Assembly: GCF_018847975.1 (NCBI RefSeq)
Contig: NZ_CP072597.1
Coordinates: 1,775,001-1,839,000 of the forward strand
Source of the DNA: Lysobacter sp. K5869
GTDB taxonomy: Bacteria > Pseudomonadota > Gammaproteobacteria > Xanthomonadales > Xanthomonadaceae
Direction of reading: 5' to 3'
DNA: 64,000 bases
In this document: one piece after another, positions 10,661-18,575 of the stretch
Position numbering within the stretch: position 1 is the first letter of the stretch
Layout of the letters: each line of letters opens with the position of its first letter
Translations under genes and position numbers: made by a program
Notes under the pieces: model-generated
Databases searched by the model: none
Told to the model about the DNA's origin: nothing
What the model saw: only the letters and a program-made list of their open reading frames with translations

Positions 10661-10752
10661 GTTTTACCGGAACGGCGCCGGCGGCTTACGCGTGCGTCGC
10701 TCGCGCGCGGGTCCGCGGCCGGCGCTTACCGGCGGGTGTCACGCGTCGCGGA

Positions 10753-10923
10753 TCACAGCAGGTCCGGGTCGCCCGGATCGTCGCCGTTCGGGCCGGTGGC
10801 GTGGGTGGTGTCGCCCTTGCCGCCGGAGATCGCGGCGATCTCCTCGACGGACAGTTCGCGCGCGGCGATGCGGGCGAGCGGACGGGCGATGTCGTTCTGA
10901 GGCTGGTTCACGTCGTTGCTCAT
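10753..10923 (-). CDS. Graspetide precursor peptide, thatisin-like, double-glycine leader
   Basis: 56-aa peptide. Residues 1-35 are a leader ending RELSVEEIAAISGG, the LSxEE...GG pattern cut by C39 peptidases after Gly35. The predicted 21-residue core starts at Lys36 and carries Thr39, Thr40 and Thr43 (TTHAT) and then Asp48, Asp49, Asp52 and Asp54 (GDDPGDPD), the hydroxyl donors and carboxylates a graspetide ligase would join. The THAT string matches what I recall of thatisin from Lysobacter antibioticus. A clear Shine-Dalgarno (AGGAGA) lies 6 nt before the ATG, 10 bp after the exporter stop. Between exporter and maturase, it is very likely their substrate. Confidence 0.88.
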   Translation of the reverse strand: MSNDVNQPQNDIARPLARIAARELSVEEIAAISGGKGDTTHATGPNGDDPGDPDLL

Positions 10924-10933
10924 GAAAGTCTCC

Positions 10934-13126
10934 TTAGAAACGCGGGTTGCCGGAAAGAGAAGGCCGTTCCGGCGTCGGCACGAACGATGGCAACACGGAT
11001 GCGTCGCCGAGACTGGGATCCGCCGGCGCGTGCGGCGCCTGCGGTGTGTTTTGGTATTGCTCCGCCGAGCCCGCGCGCAACGCGACCACGCGCTGCGCGC
11101 TGCGGATGGTGTCGGGACGGTGGGCGATGACGATGCGGGTGATGCGCAGCGCGGCGATTTCGCGGTTGATCTCGTGTTCGCGCGCCACGTCGAGATGGCT
11201 GGTGGCTTCGTCCAGCAGCAGGATCCGCGGCTCCCGGTACAGCGCGCGCGCCAGCAGCACGCGCTGCTTCTGGCCGCCGGACAGCGATTGGCCGAGATCG
11301 CCGATCAGCGTCTCGTAGCCCATCGTCATCGCCGCGATGTCGGCGTGGATGCGCGCGGCGCGCGCCGCGGCCTGGATACGCTCGAAATCGGCCTGCGGAT
11401 CGAAGAAGGCGATGTTCTGCGCGACCGAGCCGGCGAACAGCGCGTCCTCCTGCATCACCGCGCCGAACATCTCGCGATAGGCGTTGAGGCCGTAGCGATG
11501 GATGTCGACGCCGCCGATCAGGATCCGCCCTTCGCTCGGACGCAGCAGGCCCAGGACCAGTTTCGCCAGGGTGGTCTTGCCGCAGCCCGAGGGGCCGACG
11601 ATGGCCACCGATTCGCCGGCTTCGACGGTGAAGCTGCAGTCGCGCAGGATCCACGGCTCGTCCTCGCCGTAGCGGAAGCTCACGCCTTGCACCTCGATGC
11701 GCGCGGCCGGCGCCGGCCCGGCGTAGTCGCCGTGCAGGTCCGGTTCCGGCGGGTGCAGGGCGATGTCGCCGATGCGCTGGGCGTGCAGGCCGAGCAGGCG
11801 CAGATCGACCAGCTTGTCGATCAGGCTGGCGGTGCGCGCGGCGAACAGGTCGGCGTAGGCGACGAACACCACCAGCATGCCGGCGGTGAAGCGGCCTTGC
11901 AGCGCCAGCCACGCGCAGATCCAGATCAACAGCACGCGCTGGCCGCCGGCGACCAGTTTCGACAGCGCCGAGAACACCGCGTTGGTGCGGCCGATGGCGG
12001 CGTCGCGATGCGCGACCTCGACCGCGGCGTTGGCGATGCGCGCGCGCCGCTCATCGTTGCGGTTGCCGAGCTTGATGGTCTGCGCGCCCTGGATCGACTC
12101 GATCAGCAGGCTTTGTTGCTGCGCGGCCTGGATCAGCTGTTCCTCCCTGAGCCGGCGCAGGCGCCGCAGCGCGGCCCAGCGCAGGCCCGCGTAGAGGCAG
12201 AAGCCGGCCAGCACCAGCGCGGTCAGCGGCGGGCTGTAGAGCAGCAGCAAGCCCAACACCAGCGCCGCGGTCAGACCGTCGAGCAGGCTCTCGACGAAAC
12301 TGGCGCTGAGGGTTTGCTGGATCGCCTGGACCGAGACGAAGCGCGACATCACTCCGCCGACGTGGCGTTTCTCGAAGAACTCCAGCGGCAGGCGCATCAG
12401 GTGGCCGAACAGATTGGCCAGCCACTGCGAATTCAGCGCCGCGCCGAGATCGGCGATCAGCCAGCCGCGCATCGCCGCGAGCGCGGCCTGCAAGACCACG
12501 ACGGTGAGAAAGCCGATGCCGAGCAGATGCAGCAGGCCGACGTCGGCCGAAACCAGGACGCGGTCGAGCACCCATTGCATCGCCAGCGGCAGCAGCAGGG
12601 TGAAGGCTTCCAGCGCCAGCGCCAGCATCAGCACTTGGGCGCCGGCGCGGCGCAGGCCTTGCAGATGGCCGGCCAACGCGGCCACGCTCAGGCGCTGGCG
12701 TTCGCGCATCGGCGCGAAGTCGGCGCGCGGGGTCAGTTCGACCGCGATGCCGGTGAAATGGCGGCCGAATTCGGCCAGCGGCATCGTCACCGCGCCGCGC
12801 GCGGGGTCGTGGATCTCGGCGCGGCCGCGGCCGATGCGCTTGAGCACGACGAAATGGTTGAGATCCCAATGCAGCACGCACGGCAGCTGCAGGTGTTCCA
12901 GCGCTTCGATCTCGGCGCGCAGCGGACGGCCGTCCAGGCCCAGCGCGCCGGCGGTCTGCAACAGCCGCGCCAAGGTGGCGCCGCGCGGCGAGACCGGGAA
13001 GCGCCGGCGCAGGCTCGGCAGATCGGTGTCGTGGCCGTGGTGGATGGCGATCATCGCCAGACAGGCCAGCCCGCATTCGGCCAACTCGGCCTGCTGCAGT
13101 ACCGGAAGCGCGCGACGGCGGCTCAC
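10934..13126 (-). CDS. Peptidase-containing ABC transporter (C39 PCAT) for graspetide export
   Basis: 730-aa fusion of a C39 leader peptidase, six-helix membrane domain and ABC ATPase. The peptidase triad is intact: Cys18 (QQAELAECGLACL), His91 (LNHFVVL) and Asp107 (EIHDPARG). The ATPase has Walker A GPSGCGKTT, signature LSGGQKQR and Walker B ILLLDEATSHLD. It should cleave the double-Gly leader and drive the peptide through the inner membrane. I use the GTG at 13126, which overlaps the HlyD stop (GTGA) and keeps the complete peptidase; a longer frame upstream is spurious. The precursor gene begins 10 bp downstream. Confidence 0.92.
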   Translation of the reverse strand: MSRRRALPVLQQAELAECGLACLAMIAIHHGHDTDLPSLRRRFPVSPRGATLARLLQTAGALGLDGRPLRAEIEALEHLQLPCVLHWDLNHFVVLKRIGRGRAEIHDPARGAVTMPLAEFGRHFTGIAVELTPRADFAPMRERQRLSVAALAGHLQGLRRAGAQVLMLALALEAFTLLLPLAMQWVLDRVLVSADVGLLHLLGIGFLTVVVLQAALAAMRGWLIADLGAALNSQWLANLFGHLMRLPLEFFEKRHVGGVMSRFVSVQAIQQTLSASFVESLLDGLTAALVLGLLLLYSPPLTALVLAGFCLYAGLRWAALRRLRRLREEQLIQAAQQQSLLIESIQGAQTIKLGNRNDERRARIANAAVEVAHRDAAIGRTNAVFSALSKLVAGGQRVLLIWICAWLALQGRFTAGMLVVFVAYADLFAARTASLIDKLVDLRLLGLHAQRIGDIALHPPEPDLHGDYAGPAPAARIEVQGVSFRYGEDEPWILRDCSFTVEAGESVAIVGPSGCGKTTLAKLVLGLLRPSEGRILIGGVDIHRYGLNAYREMFGAVMQEDALFAGSVAQNIAFFDPQADFERIQAAARAARIHADIAAMTMGYETLIGDLGQSLSGGQKQRVLLARALYREPRILLLDEATSHLDVAREHEINREIAALRITRIVIAHRPDTIRSAQRVVALRAGSAEQYQNTPQAPHAPADPSLGDASVLPSFVPTPERPSLSGNPRF

Positions 13127-14391
13127 GGCGACACTCCGGCGGTGCGCAAGGCTGCGTCGGCGCGGTCGGGCCGCAGCGGCGCGAACAGGTATTCGTACAC
13201 GCGCCGGCGTTCGAGCTGCAGTTCGGCGTCGACGCGCATCTGCGCGCTCAAGCCGCGCGCGCCGACGCTTTGGCGGTCCGGCGCGACCAGCACCCGCCAT
13301 GCCGGCGCGGTCGCCGGCAAACCGGTGCGCGCGCGGATTTCCTCGGCCGACAGCGCGCCGCGCGCGATCGCGACGACCTTGCCGCGCTGCACGCCGTAAT
13401 GCTGATAGGGAAAGCCGGCGTAACGCATCGCCACCGGCGTGCCCGGCGCGATCAGGCCGACGGCGCGGTCGGAGACCCACAGTTCGGCCTGCATCGGCGC
13501 ATCCAGCGGCGCCAGCGACAGCAGGCGCTGTCCGGCCGCGACGCTTTGGCCCGCAACAAAAGCCACCGCCACCGCGCGGCCGTCGCGCGGAGCGCGCACG
13601 GCGATCAGCCGGCGGCCTTCGTTGCGGGCGTCGTCCTGGGCGATGTCGGCGAGTTCGCGCTCGATCCGATGACGTTGCTGTTCGTCGCGGCGCGGTTGCG
13701 CGGCCAGCGCGGCGCGCGCGTCGGCGAGTTCTCGCTCGGCGTCCAGGCGTTCGCGGCGCGCGTCCTGGACCCGGGTTTCGGCTTCGATGCGCGCGGATTC
13801 GTACTGCTGCCATTGCACGTCGCTGAGCAGTTTGTCGCCGCGCAAGGGCTGCACTTGCGACGACAGCTTGCGCGTTTGCGCGGCCTGTTGTTCGCGCAGC
13901 GCCAGTTGCGTCTGGGCCAGCGCGATGCGGCCTTGCGCGGCGGCGATGCGTTCGCGCCATTGCTCGGCTTCGTTGGCGGCGGATGCTTCCAGCGCCGCGC
14001 GATCGGCGAGCAAGCGCGAGCGCTGCGCCGACAGTTCGGCGTTGACCGCCGCGCCGACGCCGCCGCGCAGCGCGGGGCTGTCGAGTTCGGAAGAGATTTC
14101 CAGCAGGATCTGCCCGCGCCGCACCGTCTGGCCTTCGTCGACGCGGCTGCGCAGCAGCGTGCCCGCGGCCGGCGCCGACAGCGCCAGCACGCCGCCGCGC
14201 GGTTGCAACTGCCCGTAGGCCGGTTCGCTTCGCGTGTAGCGGCCGAAATACAACAGCGCCGCCAGCGCGAGCAACGCGAACGCCGCCACGGCCGCCATCG
14301 CCGTGCCCATGCGCGAGACCGGCAGGCGAATGCGGCCGAGCCAGCGTTGCCGGCGGGCGTCGAGCGCTTGTTCGCGGAACAGGCCTTGCAC
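13123..14391 (-). CDS. HlyD-family periplasmic adaptor of the graspetide exporter
   Basis: 422-aa membrane-fusion protein. The N terminus LFREQALDARRQRWLG is typical of adaptors paired with C39 ABC exporters. One membrane helix spans about residues 30-52, followed by a lipoyl half-motif (GVLALSAPAAGTLLRSRVDEGQTVRRGQ), long coiled-coil arms (about 110-230), the second lipoyl half and beta-barrel. It bridges the ABC exporter to an outer membrane channel, probably a TolC encoded elsewhere. Start is a GTG; a 21-codon ORF (14463-14399) ends 7 nt before it and might couple translation. It is the first gene of the export operon. Confidence 0.88.
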   Translation of the reverse strand: MQGLFREQALDARRQRWLGRIRLPVSRMGTAMAAVAAFALLALAALLYFGRYTRSEPAYGQLQPRGGVLALSAPAAGTLLRSRVDEGQTVRRGQILLEISSELDSPALRGGVGAAVNAELSAQRSRLLADRAALEASAANEAEQWRERIAAAQGRIALAQTQLALREQQAAQTRKLSSQVQPLRGDKLLSDVQWQQYESARIEAETRVQDARRERLDAERELADARAALAAQPRRDEQQRHRIERELADIAQDDARNEGRRLIAVRAPRDGRAVAVAFVAGQSVAAGQRLLSLAPLDAPMQAELWVSDRAVGLIAPGTPVAMRYAGFPYQHYGVQRGKVVAIARGALSAEEIRARTGLPATAPAWRVLVAPDRQSVGARGLSAQMRVDAELQLERRRVYEYLFAPLRPDRADAALRTAGVSP

Positions 14392-14610
14392 GCCGGTCTC
14401 AGCGGCGCGCGGCCGGCGCGAAGCGCGGCGCGGAAACGGTGGAAGCGGTCGATGCGACGGTCATGGCGAACGCGGTGCGCGAACTCCCGGCTGCAGCGAA
14501 ACGGCCGTTGAGTGTGGCCCGCGTCCGTCGCGCTGGCTACGACGCGGGACGCTACGCGGGTCACGGTTCGCGATTCGTATGACAAGCGTCAGATCGCGCG
14601 GCGTGCGCGT

Positions 14611-15828
14611 TCATTTCGCTGCGTCCCGGTGCGAGATGTCGTAAGCCGACTTAGCGTTGCGCGGCCACGCGCCGATGGTCAACGCGCGCAGCAGCCATTC
14701 GAGCGGGCCGTAAGCGCGACGTTGCAGCCACACGCGGCTGAGCCACAGTTGCGCGGCGAACAGCGCCAGCGCGATTCCCACCACCGCCGCGGGCGATACT
14801 CGGCCCATCAGCCCGAAGCCGTAGCCAGTGAACAAGAACGCCATCGCCGCCGATTGCAGCAAGTAGTTCGACAGCGCCATGCGTCCGGCCGGCGCGAGCC
14901 AATCGGCGATGCGCGCGCCGCCGCGCGCGAACCACGGCAAGGCGGTCGCGGCATACGCCAGACTCAACAACGGCGCGGTCAGCAGGCTCAACGCCAACAC
15001 CCACAACTCCACCGCTTCGGAAACCGGCCACACCGCGTTGGCGCCGAGCGCCAGCGCGGCGGGCAGGCCGATCGAGAAGCCGGCGATGCGCAGGCGGCGC
15101 AGCAACGGGCGGTAGTCGTCCAACCGCGCGGCGAGCTTGCGCCGGCCCGCGGCGAGGCCGTAGAGGAACATCGCCAGCGCGCACGGCGCTTGCAACAGCA
15201 ACAGAATCGGCCAGGTGTCGCCGAGCTCGCGCCAGCGCGCGGCCAACACTTGCAGCGGCGAGCCGGTGAAGCCGGCGAGCGTCGCCTGCGCTTGCGCCGC
15301 CATCGCGACCGGATCGTTGGGCGGCGCGGGCGACAGCCACGCCAACGCGCCCAGCAACGCCCAGCACGACGCCGTCGCTACGATCAGCGCATGCGCGATC
15401 GGCAACTGCAGCCGCTCCGGCGCGCGGCTCAGCAGCAACAGCGCCGCACCCATCAACGCATAGGTGGTGAGGATGTCGCCGTGGAACAGCAGCGCCGCGT
15501 GCAGCGCGCCGGCGATCCACAAGCCCAGCAGGCGCCGGCCCATGCGCGGCGCGAACGCCTCTCCGGCGCGTTCGGCCGCGCTTTGCTGCAGGCTGAAGCT
15601 GTAGCCGAACAGGAACGAAAACAGCAGGTAGAACTTCATCTCGAACAGCGCCGTCACCGACGCTTCGACCGCGCGGCTGAGCGGATCGGCATAGCCGGGA
15701 TCCGGCGCCAACCCCCACCATGGCGAGGCGAACACGCCGATGTTGACCAGCAAGATGCCCAACAGGGCCAGACCGCGCAGCGCGTCGAGGTGTTCGATGC
15801 GCGGGGCGGCGGAGCTGGAAGCGTTCAT
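14611..15828 (-). CDS. DUF418 family multi-pass membrane protein
   Basis: 405-aa integral membrane protein. The N terminus RIEHLDALRGLALLGILLVNI is the hallmark of the DUF418/heparan-acetyltransferase-like group, and the C-terminal DUF418 block contains GRMALSNYLLQS and GPLEWLLRALT. Around ten hydrophobic helices are visible. Function is unknown; the fold resembles acyltransferase-3 type proteins. Start at 15828 (MNASSS) leaves the first helix near the N terminus; the 57-codon extension upstream is unlikely. It sits 220 bp upstream of the graspetide operon on the same strand and divergent from a two-component system; a link to either is not shown. Confidence 0.82.
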   Translation of the reverse strand: MNASSSAAPRIEHLDALRGLALLGILLVNIGVFASPWWGLAPDPGYADPLSRAVEASVTALFEMKFYLLFSFLFGYSFSLQQSAAERAGEAFAPRMGRRLLGLWIAGALHAALLFHGDILTTYALMGAALLLLSRAPERLQLPIAHALIVATASCWALLGALAWLSPAPPNDPVAMAAQAQATLAGFTGSPLQVLAARWRELGDTWPILLLLQAPCALAMFLYGLAAGRRKLAARLDDYRPLLRRLRIAGFSIGLPAALALGANAVWPVSEAVELWVLALSLLTAPLLSLAYAATALPWFARGGARIADWLAPAGRMALSNYLLQSAAMAFLFTGYGFGLMGRVSPAAVVGIALALFAAQLWLSRVWLQRRAYGPLEWLLRALTIGAWPRNAKSAYDISHRDAAK

Positions 15829-15962
15829 GCGTCGGCGCGATCCGAGAGTAGGGGAGGGCGCATGCTGCGGGCGCGGCGCAATGCGGGCATCGGGCCGCGG
15901 GCGGGCCGGATCCCGGACGTTTGGCGGATCAAAAAAAGCCAGAAACTGGAATACTGGGCGGC

Positions 15963-17474
15963 ATGAACGACACCGCCGCCCGCCCGACTCCGGCCGCACG
16001 CGCGCCGACCCGGCGCTGGTGGAGCCGGCTGTTCTGGAAATGCCTGTTGTCGATGCTGGTCGCGTGCTGGATCAGCACCGGCCTGCTGTCGCTGCTGGCG
16101 GTCTATCTGCTGCGCCAGGACATGCGCAAGGACATGGGGCCGCAGGTGCTGGAGGCCTCGATCCAGCGCGAACTCGAACGCGTCGGGCCGGTGCCGGATC
16201 TGGCGGCGATATCGCCCGCGCAATGCCAAGCCTTCCTGCAAGGCCTGCTGGTGCGCGTGGTCGGCATGGACACGCCGCAGTGGATGTATTCCTACAGCTA
16301 CGCCGGCGGCCCCGAAGAAGGGCGCATCGCGATCCGTTACCGCGACCGCGCCGGCCACGGCTGCGTTTACCCGCAAGAACCCGGCGCGCCGCTGGCGCAT
16401 GCGTTGGAGCAAGCCGGCCGGCAAGCCGCGCTCGACGGCGTCGCCGCGACCCGCCGCGTGGAGCGCGAGCGCGATTGGATCAGCGTGGCCGCGGTGCCGC
16501 TGGCCGGCGCGCCCGGCGCGAGCATCGGCGTCGGCCTGCATCCCGGCGGCTCGGTCGCGACCTTCATGCGCATGACCCTGGGCGACATGATCGGGCTGGC
16601 GATCTATCTGATCGTGATCAGCGCGATGGCCTCGGTGGCGGTGGCGACGCTGTTGACCCGGCGCATCCGCCACGCCGAACACATCGCCGACGCCTGGGCC
16701 GCGGGCGATCTGGACACGCGCATCCACGACCGCGGCCGCGACGAATTCGGGCGCTTGGCGCAACGCTTCGACCGCATGGCCGATGCGTTGGGCGAGGTGA
16801 TCCAGGTGCGTCAGCAACTGGCGGTGTCGGAAGAACGCAACCGGCTGGCGCGCGATCTGCACGACACCGCCAAGCAGCGCAGCTTCGCTCTGGGCTTGCA
16901 GTTGAGCGTGCTCGATCACCTCAACGGCCGCGACGACGGCAGCGGGCGCGACCCGCGCCAGGGTGCGCTGATCAAGGCGGCGCTGGGTTTGACCGGGCAG
17001 CTGCAGCGCGACTTGGCCGACGTGATCCAGCGCTTCAGCGCGCCGACCGTGGCCGAGCAAGGCCTGCGCAAGGCGCTGGAGGACACCTACTCGCATTTGC
17101 TCGGCGGCAGCGGCATCGAGTGGCGGCTGTTGCTGGACGGCGTGGCCGAGCGCGGCGTCGGCGCGCATCCGCAGCACGCCGGGCAACTGCTGCTGATCGC
17201 GACCGAAGCCGCGGCCAACAGCCTGCGCCACAGCGGCGCGCGGCGGATCGAAGTCGTGCTCAACAGTTCGGGCGAGCGTTACGGCTGGACCATCCAGGAC
17301 GACGGCTGCGGATTTTCCGTCGACGAACACGAAACCACCGGCATGGGCCTGGGCAACATGCGCATGCGCGCGCGCACCCTGCCGGGCGGCCGTTTCCGCA
17401 TCGCCAGTTCCGCCAGCGGCACGGTGGTGACGGTGTCTTTCACCCTGCCCGAGCCGCAAGGAGAGTCCGCATGA
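15963..17474 (+). CDS. NarL-type sensor histidine kinase (HisKA_3)
   Basis: 503-aa membrane kinase. One helix lies near residues 25-50, a periplasmic sensor domain follows (about 50-200, no recognised fold), then a second helix (about 205-230), a HAMP domain, and the dimerisation box ERNRLARDLHDTAKQRSF with the phospho-acceptor His300. The C-terminal HATPase has an N-box (ATEAAANSLRHSGA) and a G-box (DDGCGF, GMGLGNMRMRA). The stop overlaps the start of the response regulator (ATGA), so the pair is cotranscribed and coupled. The signal is unknown; this kinase class often senses envelope stress. Confidence 0.9.
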   Translation: MNDTAARPTPAARAPTRRWWSRLFWKCLLSMLVACWISTGLLSLLAVYLLRQDMRKDMGPQVLEASIQRELERVGPVPDLAAISPAQCQAFLQGLLVRVVGMDTPQWMYSYSYAGGPEEGRIAIRYRDRAGHGCVYPQEPGAPLAHALEQAGRQAALDGVAATRRVERERDWISVAAVPLAGAPGASIGVGLHPGGSVATFMRMTLGDMIGLAIYLIVISAMASVAVATLLTRRIRHAEHIADAWAAGDLDTRIHDRGRDEFGRLAQRFDRMADALGEVIQVRQQLAVSEERNRLARDLHDTAKQRSFALGLQLSVLDHLNGRDDGSGRDPRQGALIKAALGLTGQLQRDLADVIQRFSAPTVAEQGLRKALEDTYSHLLGGSGIEWRLLLDGVAERGVGAHPQHAGQLLLIATEAAANSLRHSGARRIEVVLNSSGERYGWTIQDDGCGFSVDEHETTGMGLGNMRMRARTLPGGRFRIASSASGTVVTVSFTLPEPQGESA

Positions 17475-18130
17475 GCACCTCGGTCCTGTTGGTCGACGAC
17501 CACGAAGTGGTGCGCAAGGGCATCCGCAGCCTGCTGATGCTGACCGAGGATTTCGAGGTGATCGGCGAAGCCGCCGGCGGCGCCGAGGCGATCGAGCTGG
17601 CGCGCGATCTGGCGCCGGATCTGATCGTGATCGATCTGATGATGCCCGACGTGGACGGGGTGGAAGCGATCCGCGCGATCAAGAAGCTCAGCCCGCGCAG
17701 CGCCATCGCGGTGCTGACCTCCACCGACCAGGACGATCTGGCGTTCGCCGCGATCGAGGCCGGCGCGCAGTCGCTGCTGTTCAAGAGCATGCTCGGCGAC
17801 GAGTTGCTGGCGACGCTGCGGCGCATCGCCGGCGGCGAGGCGGTGATCCATCCTTTCGTCGCCCAGCGCATCCTCAAGGCGGTGCGGCGCAAGCGCGAAC
17901 CGCGCGAAGACCCCTTCGCCTGCCTGACCGAGCGCGAACTCGACGTGCTGCGCAAGCTGGCCGAGGGCGGCAGCAACGCGCGCATCGCCGCCGCGCTCAA
18001 CATCGGCGAGAAGACGGTGAAGTCGCATCTGGGCAACGTGCTGGCGAAGCTGCATCTGGCCGACCGCACCGAGGCGGTGGCGTTCGCATGGCGGCGCGGG
18101 TTGATGTCGGGCGAGCGCGACGAGGATTGA
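17471..18130 (+). CDS. NarL/FixJ-family response regulator
   Basis: 219-aa two-domain regulator. The receiver has the acidic pair Asp9/Asp10, phospho-acceptor Asp55 (IVIDLMMPDVDG) and the conserved Ser/Thr and Lys positions near 83 and 105. The LuxR-type helix-turn-helix lies at about 150-215 (LTERELDVLRKLAEGGSNARIAAALNIGEKTVKSHLGNVLAKL). It is the cognate partner of the upstream kinase through a 4-bp overlap. Targets are unknown. Confidence 0.93.
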   Translation: MSTSVLLVDDHEVVRKGIRSLLMLTEDFEVIGEAAGGAEAIELARDLAPDLIVIDLMMPDVDGVEAIRAIKKLSPRSAIAVLTSTDQDDLAFAAIEAGAQSLLFKSMLGDELLATLRRIAGGEAVIHPFVAQRILKAVRRKREPREDPFACLTERELDVLRKLAEGGSNARIAAALNIGEKTVKSHLGNVLAKLHLADRTEAVAFAWRRGLMSGERDED

Positions 18131-18155
18131 ACCGCCGGCGTGGGTTCGTATCCCC

Positions 18156-18242
18156 CTGTAGGAGCGGCGTGAGCCGCGACCGCGAAACCACGCTTACGTC
18201 GTAGCCGCGATGTCGCGGTCGCGGCTTGCGCCGCTCCTACAG
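18156..18242. repeat. REP/BIME-like palindromic pair
   Basis: Convergent copies: CTGTAGGAGCGGCGTGAG at 18156 and its inverse ending CGCCGCTCCTACAG at 18242, separated by about 30 bp. Lies just after the response regulator. The rest of 18243-18575 is AT-richer leader of the autotransporter gene with no gene in it. Confidence 0.8.
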
Positions 18243-18575
18243 GGAGCGGCCGTCGCTGCGCCCCGGTCGCGCGCGACCCCACCGCATCGCTCGCGTTCGG
18301 CCATCGTGTGCGCGCCCATCGCCGCGAATCCCCGCGGTTCACCGGCAAAAAAACCCCTCCGCAGCAAGCGGATTTTGCCGAGTTCGATCTTTCATGTGTC
18401 TTTGGTCATGCCTGAATCCGCAAAACTGCGGGTAGGGTGACGATCTTTTTAATGCGTTACTGATTAGAGAGGCCGTCCTAGCGGCCCGCTCGTCTGCGAT
18501 GCGCCCGACCGCATCCGCCATTGACCAATGGCGTCCGCAAGGACGTCTTCTACATGACAGGGGTTCATCAAGAAG

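Noticed and set aside
10934..13960. Long N-terminal extension of the C39 ABC transporter to 13960
   Set aside because: The extension lies entirely inside the HlyD gene in another frame; the GTG at 13126 with 4-bp overlap gives a complete C39 domain at the N terminus.
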